Source of the DNA: Ruminiclostridium sp.
Lineage (GTDB): Bacteria; Bacillota; Clostridia; Oscillospirales; Ruminococcaceae
DNA: 34,490 bases
Assembly (NCBI GenBank): GCA_017472865.1
Contig: JAFUNV010000190.1
Location: 1 to 34,490, forward strand
Reading direction: 5' to 3'
In this document: positions 8,365 to 17,545 of the stretch, one piece after another
Numbering within the stretch: position 1 is the stretch's first letter
Layout of the letters: the number at the start of each line of letters is the position of its first letter
Notes under the pieces: model-generated
What the model saw: the letters and a program-made list of their open reading frames with translations, nothing else
Databases searched by the model: none
What the model was told of the DNA's origin: nothing
Program-made: the position numbers and the translations under genes

Positions 8365-9153
8365 ATGATAGTCTGGGACACGGTTTTTGAAAATTTTGTC
8401 GGCTTTCTTTTCGTTCTCTGCCGTGTAACGGGAATTTTTACCTTTAACCCCATCTTTTCGCGTACAAATGTACCAACCATGGTAAAAAACGGAATGTGCG
8501 TGGTGCTGGCGGTGGTTATGATGACCGTGCCCGACGTAAATTTTCAGGTACCCGAAGTTCATAACGTAATCGGCTTTGTGATGATAATTCTGAAGGAGCT
8601 TCTTGTGGGCTTTGTTTTCGGATTTTTCACAAACCTTATTATGACGGTGCTTATCTATGCCGGTGAAATCATAGATATGCAGACGGGTATGGGCATGGCT
8701 AAGACAATGGACCCTACAACGGGCATTAATATGCCTGTTTTTGCGAATATTTATTACTATCTTTTTATATTATACTTCTTTGTGACAGGCGGACATCTGA
8801 GTTACATAGAGCTGTTCCACCTGTCCTTTGAAACGATACCGATAGGCTTTGAAGCTACGCAGAACACCGTTGACCTTATATATGTAGTGGTTATGTATAT
8901 GGGAACGGTCATGACTCTTGCGGTGAAATTCGCCCTGCCGATTATGGTAACGGAGATGATTACCGAGGTCTGCGTGGGACTTATGATGAAAGCGATACCG
9001 ACAATTCAGGTTATGGTTGTCAATATCCAGCTTAAAATCATTATCGGTCTTATGGTTCTCGCCGCTGCGGCACGGCCTATGTCGGAATTTATCGAAAAGC
9101 TTCTCGATATACTCTGGGAAAACCTTTATACCGCTGCTCAGAATTTCTTTTAA
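8365..9153 (+). CDS. fliR: Flagellar export gate protein FliR
   Basis: FliR completes the FliPQR export gate. The 262-residue protein is almost entirely membrane-spanning, with about six helices, and shows the FliR hallmarks RVTGIFTFNPIFSRTNVP near residue 21, LLVGFVFGF near 77, and GEIIDMQTGMGMAKTMDP near 101. The C-terminal segment around PTIQVMVVNIQLKIIIGL is also typical. Upstream AAGGAGGAAAGGA gives a strong, slightly distant binding site. Confidence 0.94.
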   Translation: MIVWDTVFENFVGFLFVLCRVTGIFTFNPIFSRTNVPTMVKNGMCVVLAVVMMTVPDVNFQVPEVHNVIGFVMIILKELLVGFVFGFFTNLIMTVLIYAGEIIDMQTGMGMAKTMDPTTGINMPVFANIYYYLFILYFFVTGGHLSYIELFHLSFETIPIGFEATQNTVDLIYVVVMYMGTVMTLAVKFALPIMVTEMITEVCVGLMMKAIPTIQVMVVNIQLKIIIGLMVLAAAARPMSEFIEKLLDILWENLYTAAQNFF

Positions 9154-9167
9154 AGGAGTGAGATACT

Positions 9168-10274
9168 GTGGCAGGTGAAGAAAAAACCGAGAAAGCCACG
9201 CCGAAAAAACGACGTGACGCAAGAGAAAAGGAAGGCTCGGTGCTCCAGAGCAACGAGGTAGTTACCGCCGTATCGGTTCTCGGCTCCTTTGCCGCGCTGA
9301 ACGTGCTGGGCTCCTTCATTTTCGTTAACATAAGGCGCGCCCTTATTGACGGCATAAACGCAGTGGGGCAGGAATTTGAAAACGACATAAACACCTATAT
9401 GAATATAACGGTGTCGGTCGTAAAAACCTGTGTTACCACCTTTATACCCCTTGCGGTTATTATTGCTTTTATCGTGGTTATAACCGTTATGGCGCAGACA
9501 AAGGGACTTTTCACCATGAAGCCCCTGAGATTCAAATTATCAAAGCTTAACCCCCTTTCGGGTATCAAAAAGCTTTTCTCTCTTCAATCGGTTGTGGGCA
9601 TAGTCAAGGGTCTTATTGAGCTTACAGCAGTAGTGCTTGTGGCTTTCGGGCAGATAGAATCCCGCATGACGGAAATCATCTCACTTATAGATACCGACCC
9701 CATTACGGCCTTTGCCTACACCGCAAACACCGCCTTTTCCATCGTAATGCTGCTGTGCATTATCTTTGTTTTCGTTGCCGCAGGAGATTATCTCTTCCAG
9801 TGGTGGCAGTTCGAGAAAAATCTCAGAATGTCCAAGCAGGAAATCAAGGACGAATACAAGCAGATGGAAGGTGACCCCCAGATAAAGGGTAAAATAAAAC
9901 AGAAGCAGCGCGAAATGGCGCAGAGAAGAATGATGGAGGAGGTTCCGAACTCCGACGTTGTTGTAAGAAACCCCACCCACTTCGCAGTTGCACTAAAATA
10001 TGACATTTCAGTAAACGCCTACGCCGCCCCTGTGGTTGTCGCCAAGGGTCAGGATGCGCTGGCGCTGAAGATTGTCGAAATAGCAGAAAAAAACAATGTG
10101 TATGTAACAGAAAACAGACAGCTGGCTCGTGAGCTTTACGACAAGGTACCCATAGGTGCGGAAATTCCACAAAGCTTTTTCTCCGCCGTGGCTATTATCA
10201 TTTCAGAAATGTATAACGCCAAGGGTAAGACCTTTGAAGCTCCCGACGACGCAGTAAGAGAACGAAGAAACTAA
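9168..10274 (+). CDS. flhB: Flagellar export gate and substrate switch protein FlhB
   Basis: FlhB sets export specificity, switching from rod/hook to filament proteins after self-cleavage. The N-terminus EEKTEKATPKKRRDAREKEG is the family signature; four membrane helices follow (about residues 30-50, 85-110, 140-160, 180-210). The autocleavage motif NPTH is intact at about residues 268-271, so the protein should be switch-competent. The start is GTG 9168 behind AAAGGAGTGA. Length (368) is normal. Directly followed by flhA. Confidence 0.95.
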   Translation: MAGEEKTEKATPKKRRDAREKEGSVLQSNEVVTAVSVLGSFAALNVLGSFIFVNIRRALIDGINAVGQEFENDINTYMNITVSVVKTCVTTFIPLAVIIAFIVVITVMAQTKGLFTMKPLRFKLSKLNPLSGIKKLFSLQSVVGIVKGLIELTAVVLVAFGQIESRMTEIISLIDTDPITAFAYTANTAFSIVMLLCIIFVFVAAGDYLFQWWQFEKNLRMSKQEIKDEYKQMEGDPQIKGKIKQKQREMAQRRMMEEVPNSDVVVRNPTHFAVALKYDISVNAYAAPVVVAKGQDALALKIVEIAEKNNVYVTENRQLARELYDKVPIGAEIPQSFFSAVAIIISEMYNAKGKTFEAPDDAVRERRN

Positions 10275-10292
10275 GGAGGTGCGGCAGAAGCA

Positions 10293-12374
10293 ATGGTAAA
10301 AAAGATGCTTGACAACGTTTTTGCCGTATTCGTAATTGCCATAGTTCTCTCCCTGGTTATCCCGCTGAACAGCCTTTTTGACGGCTTTCTATTAGACTTC
10401 CTGCTGCTGGTGAATATCGGATTGTCGCTTATAATCCTGCTTATTACTATGTATATAAAGGAAGCGCTGGATTTCTCAATTTTCCCCACAATACTCCTGA
10501 TTACAACGGTTTTCCGACTGGCACTGAACGTTTCCACCACCCGAGGTATCCTTTCAACAGGCTATGCGGGCAAGGTTATCGAAACCTTCGGTACGTTCGT
10601 AATGGGCGGCGACCCGACTGTAGGTTTTATTATCTTTATAATCATCGTTCTGGTTAACTTCCTGGTTATCACCAAGGGTTCTGAACGAGTATCCGAAGTA
10701 GCTGCACGTTTCACACTGGACGCTATGCCCGGTAAACAGATGGCGATTGACGCTGACCTTAATACAGGCGCAATCACCGACGAGGAAGCAAAGATCCGCC
10801 GTGCCAACGTACAGCGCGAGGCTGATTTCTTCGGCGCCATGGACGGTGCTACCAAGTTCGTTAAGGGTGACGCGATTATTTCAATTATCACTGCCCTTAT
10901 CAACCTTATAGGCGGTGCGGTTATCGGTATGATAAACGGCGGCGACTTCATGTCAGTGCTGAATACCTACTCCCTCGCTACCGTAGGTGACGGTCTCTGC
11001 TCCCAGATTCCCTCTCTCCTTATTTCCGTGGCGACAGGTATGGTTGTTACACGTACCGCAAGTACGGGCAGCTTCAACTCCGACGTTAAAATCCAGTTCA
11101 CACAGAACCCCACCGTTATTATTATCACAGGCGTGGTTATGATAGTGCTTATGCTTATCCCCGGCTTCCCGAAGCCTATCCTTCTTATGCTGGGCGCAGC
11201 ACTCATTGCGGGCGGTATTTATCTCTCCCGTGACCGTCAGCGTGCCATGACTCAGGCGCAGGAGGCGGAAGCCAAGAAAAAGCTGGAAGAAGCAAAACAG
11301 CAGCAGCCCACGGGCGACTCGGATTTTTACAGGGATATCGACAATGTTTTCAAGCTGCTCACTGTTGAACAGATTGAAATGGAGTTCGGATACAGCCTTT
11401 TACACCTGGTTGACGAGCGCAGCGGCGGAAACTTCATCGAAAGAGTTGTGCTTTTCCGAAAGCAGTTCGCACTGGATATGGGTATGGTTATTCCCTCTGT
11501 AAGAATGAGAGATAACCCCGAAATCAACCCTAACCAGTACGTAATAAAAATAAAGGGCGAAGAGGTTGCGCGAGGCGAAATCCTCGTTGACCACTATCTC
11601 GCACTGGACAACGGCGACGTTACCAGCCCCGTTGACGGCATTGATACTATCGAACCCGCCTTCGGTATTCCCGCAAGATGGATAAGCGAGGACAAGAAGG
11701 TTATGGCGGACGTTGCGGGATATACTCTTATCGACCCCGTTTCGGTAATGATTACCCATCTTTCCGAAATTATCCGCACTCACTGTCACGAAATCCTCAC
11801 CCGTCAGGACGTAAAGACCATGGTGGAAAATATCAAGAAAACCAACCCGACTATGGTAGAGGACCTTATTCCAAATGTTATTCCCTACGGTTATCTTCAG
11901 AAGGTGCTGGCTATGCTTTTAAGCGAGGGTATACCGATACGAGATATGGAAACCATTCTGGAGGCGCTGGGCGACCATGCTTCCGCTATGAAGGATATAG
12001 ATATCATGGTGGAATACGTCCGTCAGTCTCTTAAACGTACTGTTACAAGACGCTTTGCCGAGGCAAATTCCCTCCGCGTTATCACTATCGACCCCCGTAT
12101 CGAGGATATGATAGTTGCAAGCGTAAAGAAGTCGGACCAGGGCAGCTACCTGTCCATGGACCCCGATACAATCCAGAAAATTGTAGAAAAGACCACGGAC
12201 GAGGTAAACAAGATAAAGGACGTTATACCCACGGTTATCGTGCTGACATCGCCCATTGTCCGCGTTTATTTCAAGAAAATGATAGACCAGTTTATTCCCG
12301 GACTTACTGTCCTTTCGTACAGTGAAATCGACGGTACAACCCAGATTCAGTCAGTAGGAAATATAATGTTATAA
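10293..12374 (+). CDS. flhA: Flagellar export protein FlhA
   Basis: FlhA forms the nonameric export channel that uses proton motive force and docks substrate-chaperone complexes. The N-terminal half has eight predicted membrane helices and the FHIPEP signature (LALNVSTTRGILSTGYAGKV, then ITKGSERVSEVAARFTLDA and PGKQMAIDADLNTG near residues 125-165). The C-terminal half (about 345-693) is the cytoplasmic substrate-binding domain. Length 693 is normal. GGAGGTG at 10275 is 13 bases from ATG 10293, rather long; ATG 10305 is a less likely alternative. The next gene is the sigma factor, with no flhF or flhG between them, unlike many Clostridia. Confidence 0.96.
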   Translation: MVKKMLDNVFAVFVIAIVLSLVIPLNSLFDGFLLDFLLLVNIGLSLIILLITMYIKEALDFSIFPTILLITTVFRLALNVSTTRGILSTGYAGKVIETFGTFVMGGDPTVGFIIFIIIVLVNFLVITKGSERVSEVAARFTLDAMPGKQMAIDADLNTGAITDEEAKIRRANVQREADFFGAMDGATKFVKGDAIISIITALINLIGGAVIGMINGGDFMSVLNTYSLATVGDGLCSQIPSLLISVATGMVVTRTASTGSFNSDVKIQFTQNPTVIIITGVVMIVLMLIPGFPKPILLMLGAALIAGGIYLSRDRQRAMTQAQEAEAKKKLEEAKQQQPTGDSDFYRDIDNVFKLLTVEQIEMEFGYSLLHLVDERSGGNFIERVVLFRKQFALDMGMVIPSVRMRDNPEINPNQYVIKIKGEEVARGEILVDHYLALDNGDVTSPVDGIDTIEPAFGIPARWISEDKKVMADVAGYTLIDPVSVMITHLSEIIRTHCHEILTRQDVKTMVENIKKTNPTMVEDLIPNVIPYGYLQKVLAMLLSEGIPIRDMETILEALGDHASAMKDIDIMVEYVRQSLKRTVTRRFAEANSLRVITIDPRIEDMIVASVKKSDQGSYLSMDPDTIQKIVEKTTDEVNKIKDVIPTVIVLTSPIVRVYFKKMIDQFIPGLTVLSYSEIDGTTQIQSVGNIML

Positions 12375-12395
12375 TGCACCAAGGGGGTGACGCTC

Positions 12396-13136
12396 TTGAA
12401 AACGGATTTTGATGTTATAAAGTATATCCTTGAATACCGTGAAACAGGCAATATAAACCTGCGCAACGATATTATCCTCCGCTATCTTGAGCTTGTGCGC
12501 GTTATCGCCGTGTCACTCCGCAATATCTACTCAAAATATGCGTCGGTTGACGACATAATAAACGAAGGCGTTATCGCCCTCATCGGAGCAATCGATAGCT
12601 TTGACCCCGATAAGAATGTAAAATTCGAGACATACGCCAATTTAAAGGTAAAGGGCGCAATTATCGACTATGTGCGAAAGCAGGACTGGGTGCCCCGTCA
12701 GGTGCGGCGCTTCGGTAAGGATATGGAAGCGGCATACAACGAGCTTTACAGCACTCTTGACCGCAGACCCACAAATGAAGAAATCGCCGACCACATGGGT
12801 ATCACCAAGGAACGCCTTGCGAAAGGCATGGCTGAGGCGGCGGGCGCAATTACCCTTTCCTTTGAAGAGCTGCTCTACGAGGATAATTTCAATGTAGAGG
12901 GCAGCGACGGCGCAGACTCGGAAATGTACAAAAAGGAGCTTAAAAACGTAATAGCTGAGGCTATCGATAACCTGAAGCCAAAGGAAAAACAGGTCGTTAC
13001 TCTTTATTATTACGAAAAGCTGAAATTTTCTGACATAGCGAAGGTTCTGGAGGTTTCAGAATCCCGCGTGTGCCAGATTCACTCAAAGGCAATGCTTATT
13101 TTAAAGCATAGCTTACAGGAATATATGACGAGATAA
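12396..13136 (+). CDS. fliA: FliA/SigD-type flagellar RNA polymerase sigma factor
   Basis: This is a group 3 sigma-70 factor of the motility type, expected to direct late flagellar genes such as flagellin and chemoreceptors. Region 2 shows ASVDDIINEGVIALIGAIDSFD and VKFETYANLKVKGAIIDYVR (about residues 50-95), followed by DWVPRQVRR. Region 3 has LDRRPTNEEIADHMGIT and region 4 has LKPKEKQVVTLYYYEKLKFSDI, with a helix-turn-helix to the end. I chose TTG 12396 because GGGGGTG at 12383-12389 is well placed; an upstream in-frame GTG at 12387 overlaps that site. Its placement in the cluster supports FliA/SigD rather than a sporulation sigma. No FlgM gene is seen nearby. Confidence 0.9.
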   Translation: MKTDFDVIKYILEYRETGNINLRNDIILRYLELVRVIAVSLRNIYSKYASVDDIINEGVIALIGAIDSFDPDKNVKFETYANLKVKGAIIDYVRKQDWVPRQVRRFGKDMEAAYNELYSTLDRRPTNEEIADHMGITKERLAKGMAEAAGAITLSFEELLYEDNFNVEGSDGADSEMYKKELKNVIAEAIDNLKPKEKQVVTLYYYEKLKFSDIAKVLEVSESRVCQIHSKAMLILKHSLQEYMTR

Positions 13137-13155
13137 ACCCACAGGAGGTTTTAAT

Positions 13156-13893
13156 ATGCTCAGAGGCTTTTACAATGCGGCGCAGGCTATGCTGGTAAAA
13201 CAGCGCGAACTTGACGCAATCGGCAATAATATCGTAAATGTCAACACAGCAGGCTATAAAAAGGACGAAATTGTCATGAACACCTTTATGGACGAGATGA
13301 TTCTTGTCAACGGACGGGAAGAAACTTCGGGACATTTTCTCCAGACCTATGCCGACATAAACAAGACAAATCTTGAACAGAGCAATTTTACTTATACGGA
13401 AAGTAATTTCGATGTCGGAATTTACGGAAACGTATATTTTAATATCCGTGCACAGGACGACGGAATTTATCAGACCCGCAACGGTCAGTGGGAGCTTGAC
13501 AGCGAAGGCTATCTGGTTCTTGGTGACGCAGGCAGGGTTCAGGGCAGAAACGGCGATATCTTCCTCGGCACAGGTGATTTTATCATCGACAATGCAGGTA
13601 TCATCTACATAAATAACGAAGAATACGACCAGCTTCAGCTTACCTATATTCCGCCTGACGCTGACGTAGAAAAAATTGGCGACAACCTTATGCTCTACGA
13701 AGGAGACGGTGCGATTCCTGAGGGTGAATTCTTTGATATAATCCAGGGTTGTTGGGAACACAGCAACGTTGACGGTAACAAGGAAGTCACCCAGATGATG
13801 GAGGTTCAGCGCTTATACGAAGCCAACAGTAAAATTCTCCAGTACCTCGACACCATAAACAGCAGAGCGGTTGAAATTGCCGCTATCCAGTAA
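13156..13893 (+). CDS. flgF: Flagellar rod protein, FlgF/FlhO type
   Basis: This is a 245-residue flagellar basal-body rod family protein. The N-terminal rod motif is clear (NAAQAMLVKQRELDAIGNNI, then VNVNTAGYK), and the C-terminal rod motif is present (SNVDGNKEVTQMMEVQRLYE, then ANSKILQYLD). The central domain is that of FlgF/FlgG proteins. In Bacillus the equivalent genes are flhO and flhP. Whether this one is the proximal (FlgF) or distal (FlgG) rod protein is judged mainly by order and by the lesser match to FlgG, so the symbol is tentative. AGGAGG lies ten bases before the start. Confidence 0.8.
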   Translation: MLRGFYNAAQAMLVKQRELDAIGNNIVNVNTAGYKKDEIVMNTFMDEMILVNGREETSGHFLQTYADINKTNLEQSNFTYTESNFDVGIYGNVYFNIRAQDDGIYQTRNGQWELDSEGYLVLGDAGRVQGRNGDIFLGTGDFIIDNAGIIYINNEEYDQLQLTYIPPDADVEKIGDNLMLYEGDGAIPEGEFFDIIQGCWEHSNVDGNKEVTQMMEVQRLYEANSKILQYLDTINSRAVEIAAIQ

Positions 13894-13911
13894 AGGCGAA
13901 AGGATTAAGCT

Positions 13912-14691
13912 ATGAATATTTCATTCTATACAGGTGCGTCGGGTATGATTTCCCAGCAGGAAGGCATGAATATCTATTCGCACAATATCTCCAACGTAAA
14001 CACCGTAGGCTATAAATCCCTACGCCCAAGCTTTGCGGACTGTATCTACACAATACAGCGTGAAACAGAGCCTGACTGGCAGACAGGCCACGGTCAGTAC
14101 ATTATGAAAACCGATTTTATGTGGGAGCAGGGCTCCTTCACCATGACAGAGCAGGACTTTGATTTTGCAATCCCCAACGATAATTTCTTCATGGTGCTGG
14201 ACGAACGCGGCGACACATATCTTACCCGTGACGGTTCCTTTGAAATCACACAGATTGACGACCACTGGGAGCTTGTAACAGGCAGAGGTGAGTTCGTTCT
14301 CGACAACGAGGGAAACCATATCACTATACCCTTCCTCACCGAGGAAAGAGTGGTTCTTGATGAAGAGGGATATCCCGCAGGAACAGAGGAAATCCTCACC
14401 AACAACGTTGATTTCAACACTCTTACAGACATGATAGGTCTTTTTGAAGTTGACAACAACTGGGGTCTCAATCAGGGTGAGGACAACCACTATGTTGTCA
14501 CCGACCGTTCGGGCGAACCCAGACCCAGCGAGGACAGAGAAATTATCCGTCAGGCACTGGAAATGTCCTCTGTTGATTTGGCCTCGGAAATGGTTCATTT
14601 AATTGAAACCCAGCGTTCCTACCAGCTCAACGCGAGAGTTGTAACAACCTCCGACGAGCTTATGAGTATTGCAAATAATCTCCGCAGATAA
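13912..14691 (+). CDS. flgG: Flagellar rod protein, FlgG/FlhP type
   Basis: This second rod-family protein has 259 residues, close to typical FlgG. The N-terminal motif reads YTGASGMISQQEGMNIYSHN, then ISNVNTVGYKS. The C-terminus (LEMSSVDLASEMVHLIETQR, then SYQLNARVVTTSDELM) is much like the distal rod protein FlgG, including the MIETQR-like element. It follows the preceding rod gene by 18 bases with GCGAAAGGA as ribosome binding site. The two are paralogues but diverged. Assignment to FlgG over FlgF is reasonable but not certain. Confidence 0.82.
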   Translation: MNISFYTGASGMISQQEGMNIYSHNISNVNTVGYKSLRPSFADCIYTIQRETEPDWQTGHGQYIMKTDFMWEQGSFTMTEQDFDFAIPNDNFFMVLDERGDTYLTRDGSFEITQIDDHWELVTGRGEFVLDNEGNHITIPFLTEERVVLDEEGYPAGTEEILTNNVDFNTLTDMIGLFEVDNNWGLNQGEDNHYVVTDRSGEPRPSEDREIIRQALEMSSVDLASEMVHLIETQRSYQLNARVVTTSDELMSIANNLRR

Positions 14692-14722
14692 ACCCTAATT
14701 AATTCAGGAAGGAATTAACATC

Positions 14723-15346
14723 ATGGCTATTGAAAAATTTGAAGATTTAGGCGCAATGGAAATAGATGTTCTCACCGAGGTGGGCAACATCGGCGCAGGC
14801 AATGCGATGACCGCGCTTTCGAGCATGATTGGTCAGATGGTCGATATCGAAGTGCCTGCCGTTAAAATTCTCGGCTTCCAGGAAGCTATCGACTACTCAG
14901 GCGGCGCAGAAAAGACCATAGCAGGTATTCTTGTGCCGATTACAGGCGATATCGAAGGTGAAATGCTTTTCCTTCTGGAAGAGGACCTTGTAGGCCTTGT
15001 GGTTTCCACCTTCTTCGGTGTTGAGGGAGTTGACCTTTTAAACCTCGATCCCGAAATGATGTCCGCACTCACCGAGCTCGGCAATATCATGGCAGCTTCC
15101 TATATCAACGCTATCGCAGGTCTTACAAATATGACCATGCAGGTTGAAATACCTATGCTTTCCGTTGATATGCTGGGTGCTATCATGAGTGTGCCTGCTG
15201 CAGAAATGGGCAGAATAAGCGATAAGCTCCTCTATATCGACAACCTTATGATAATCGACAAGGTAAGCGTAAAGTCAAAGATGATGCTTCTTCCTACCGT
15301 TGAATCTCTTGACAAGCTGCTGAGAACTCTCGGGGTGATTTCATGA
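14723..15346 (+). CDS. cheC: CheY-P phosphatase CheC
   Basis: CheC dephosphorylates CheY-P and controls CheD by binding it. Both active-site repeats are present: EVGNIGAGNAMTALS near residues 19-33 and ELGNIMAASYINAI near 118-131, each with the E-x-x-N dyad. Length 207 is normal. The stop overlaps the cheD start by four bases (ATGA at 15343-15346), as expected for proteins that form a complex. It is a distinct paralogue of the CheC-like half of FliY in this cluster. Confidence 0.95.
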   Translation: MAIEKFEDLGAMEIDVLTEVGNIGAGNAMTALSSMIGQMVDIEVPAVKILGFQEAIDYSGGAEKTIAGILVPITGDIEGEMLFLLEEDLVGLVVSTFFGVEGVDLLNLDPEMMSALTELGNIMAASYINAIAGLTNMTMQVEIPMLSVDMLGAIMSVPAAEMGRISDKLLYIDNLMIIDKVSVKSKMMLLPTVESLDKLLRTLGVIS

Positions 15347-15825
15347 GTGAGAAGCTTGTAGTAGGAATTTCCGACTGGAAGATCTGCCGCAGCCCCGATT
15401 CGCTTATAACTTATGCGCTGGGCTCCTGCGTGGGCATCTGCCTTTACGATAAAACCAAAAAGATTGCAGGTCTTTCTCATATAATGCTGCCCGACAGCAC
15501 AGCTATCGCAGGCGGCGGTACTACCCGCCCCAAGTTTGCCGATACGGCAATTGTGGATATGCTCGCTGCTATGAAAGCGCAAGGTGCGCTTCAGTCGGCG
15601 CTGACCGCAAAAATAGCAGGCGGCGCGGTAATGTTCCAGAGCGCAAGCTCCCAGTTCAATATCGGCGAACGCAATGTTGAAGCCGTTAAACGTATACTGG
15701 GGCAGCTGGGCATACCGATTATCGCTTCCGATACAGGTCTTAACTACGGCCGTACCGTAACCTTCTTTGCGGAAAACGGAAATCTTGAAATAAATTCCGC
15801 CTCAAAAGGCAAAAGTGTAATCTGA
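15343..15825 (+). CDS. cheD: Chemoreceptor glutamine deamidase CheD
   Basis: CheD deamidates glutamines on chemoreceptors and activates them; its activity is tuned by CheC. The catalytic Cys29 lies in YALGSCVGICLYD, the His46 in GLSHIMLPDS and a Thr23 sits just before the cysteine motif, matching the known Cys-His-Thr site. GGAVMF near residue 92 and the NIGERN segment near 107 are family features. Length 160 is normal. Overlaps cheC by four bases. Confidence 0.94.
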   Translation: MSEKLVVGISDWKICRSPDSLITYALGSCVGICLYDKTKKIAGLSHIMLPDSTAIAGGGTTRPKFADTAIVDMLAAMKAQGALQSALTAKIAGGAVMFQSASSQFNIGERNVEAVKRILGQLGIPIIASDTGLNYGRTVTFFAENGNLEINSASKGKSVI

Positions 15826-15850
15826 AATCCCGTTTGTGGGAGGTGAGCCC

Positions 15851-17308
15851 TTGAACGACGCATTAAAAGAGCTTGACAGCGTTTTTGACAGCATTATTGA
15901 TGAGCTGGAAAATCCCGGCAGAAGCTATGGCGCTGCAGACCTGTTCCGTAATCTTCACGGCGAAAAGACCGAATATGCCGATTACGCAAAGGTAGTCTTT
16001 ACCGTTGTGGTTCAGGCGGCCGAGGATAACATGAGCGCCACCATAAGCGTAATCTCCACGGCGGAGAAGATACGCCGCTATACCGTCGCCGAGCTTAACC
16101 GCGCAATCCGCGCAAAAGGTATTGTCTACGGAATCGACAGCGAAGTGCTTATGGATATGGTAGCAAAGCAGATTTTCAACCGCGAGGTCATTTTTGCTCA
16201 CGGAACTCCTCCCGAAAACGGCATTGATGGAACTGTTGAACACTTAATAAAATTCAGAAGCGGTGCTGTAACTGCCGATATCAAAAAGGACCGCCCTATC
16301 TGCCAGATAACTCCGCCTACAACAGGCATTTCGGGTGTGGATATCTTCGGAAATCCCCTTCATGCCGAAAACGGTGCGCCTGTAAGCGTGCCTATGGGTG
16401 AAAATACCACTTATGACAAGAAAACAGGTATCCTTTCCGCGGCTGTGGGCGGAAGCCTCAGCTATAAAAACGGCGTTTACAGTATCTCCGACCACTATAT
16501 CATAAGCGGCGCAGTTACCAAGGAAAACGGTAAAATCGAATTTGCGGGTGATGTGGTGATAATGGGCAACATCAGCGATGAAGCTGTGATTATTGCCGAA
16601 AAAAGCGTTACCGTAAAGGGAAAAATCAAGGATTCAATCATAATAGCAAAGCAGGGGCTGGTGGCGGAATTATCCGTGCGCAACTCAAAAATATCCACCG
16701 AAACGGGCGATATGAAGCTTATGAGCTGTTACGATTCCGAGATAAACTGCGGCGGCGACCTTGAAGCCGCGTCTTTATATAACTGCGTGACAAAATGCAC
16801 AGGCGATCTGTCCTGCACTTTGAATCAGGGCAGCATTAACGGCGGTGAAACCAGCGTCATCGGACGACTGAGCTGTATCACCGCAGGGTCACGGCTCCAC
16901 GAAAAGACCTTTATTTCTGTGGGTGACTGCTCGGAATTTATAGCGGAAAAGATTATGCTTAACCGCAGTAAGAGCCGTACCGAGGCGGAAATTGAAAAAA
17001 TAAGCCGTCGTATTTCAACCCTTGAAATACAGAAAAATGATCTGGGATTTCTCTCCCGCGAGGACCAGGATTTCTATACCGCTGCTCTGCGCATAAAGGC
17101 ACAGAAGGAAGCGGAGCTTGTACCGCTGAAAGAAAAGCTGGCGGAAATAGAACGCATAATTGCCTCCTCGGCGGATTCAACGCTTAAGGTGCAGCGTTCT
17201 CTCCATGCAAATGTAACCATAAAAATCAAGGACCATAAGCGTGAAATTGACGCAGAATTCGGAAAAATCACCGCTTATGCCAACGATTACGGTATAATTA
17301 TTTCATAA
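15851..17308 (+). CDS. FapA-like (DUF342) polymer-forming protein
   Basis: This is a DUF342/FapA-family protein of 485 residues. The N-terminal part resembles the FapA region (KGIVYGIDSEVLMDMV, then FAHGTPPENGIDGTVEHLI). A stretch of short beta-helix-like repeats follows (about residues 215-355: VVIMGNISDEAVIIAEKSV, VKGKIKDSIIIAKQGLV and so on). A coiled coil then covers about 380-460, and a short beta end closes the protein. Such proteins are often found at the end of motility gene clusters, and some influence polar or swarming traits, but the biochemical role is unknown. The start is TTG 15851 after GGAGGTGA; an in-frame GTG at 15836 lies within that site. Last gene before the cluster terminator. 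Confidence 0.85.
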   Translation: MNDALKELDSVFDSIIDELENPGRSYGAADLFRNLHGEKTEYADYAKVVFTVVVQAAEDNMSATISVISTAEKIRRYTVAELNRAIRAKGIVYGIDSEVLMDMVAKQIFNREVIFAHGTPPENGIDGTVEHLIKFRSGAVTADIKKDRPICQITPPTTGISGVDIFGNPLHAENGAPVSVPMGENTTYDKKTGILSAAVGGSLSYKNGVYSISDHYIISGAVTKENGKIEFAGDVVIMGNISDEAVIIAEKSVTVKGKIKDSIIIAKQGLVAELSVRNSKISTETGDMKLMSCYDSEINCGGDLEAASLYNCVTKCTGDLSCTLNQGSINGGETSVIGRLSCITAGSRLHEKTFISVGDCSEFIAEKIMLNRSKSRTEAEIEKISRRISTLEIQKNDLGFLSREDQDFYTAALRIKAQKEAELVPLKEKLAEIERIIASSADSTLKVQRSLHANVTIKIKDHKREIDAEFGKITAYANDYGIIIS

Positions 17309-17314
17309 ACCATG

Positions 17315-17352
17315 GGCGACATTCCTGTTTTTCAGAGAATGCCGCCTTTTTT
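17315..17352 (+). terminator. Rho-independent terminator ending the motility cluster
   Basis: GGCGACATTC pairs with GAATGCCGCC (one A-C mismatch) and is followed directly by TTTTTT. It starts seven bases after the DUF342 stop codon and separates the motility cluster from the promoter at 17447. Confidence 0.8.
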
Positions 17353-17446
17353 ACCGGAAACTGTAACCCCCGGTGCTTTCTTTGACGAAAAACGAGAGCA
17401 TTTTTTGTTCATTTTGGCAATTTCGCTGTTGAAAGTCAAAAAACGG

Positions 17447-17475
17447 TTGCAATATCCGTCAGAAAGTAGTATAAT
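17447..17475 (+). promoter_or_regulatory. Sigma-A-type promoter for the helicase-like/GHKL pair
   Basis: TTGCAA at 17447-17452 and TATAAT at 17470-17475 are 17 bases apart in an AT-rich gap. The block from CAAAAAACG through TTGCAA closely resembles that of the promoter before motB. It gives the downstream two-gene unit its own transcription start about 65 bases before the first codon. Confidence 0.7.
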
Positions 17476-17545
17476 GTAATTTGAGAAAATATGGCTAAGG
17501 GGTATATTGCGCCTTGGCGTGACTCTGATGAAAGGGATGATTAGA

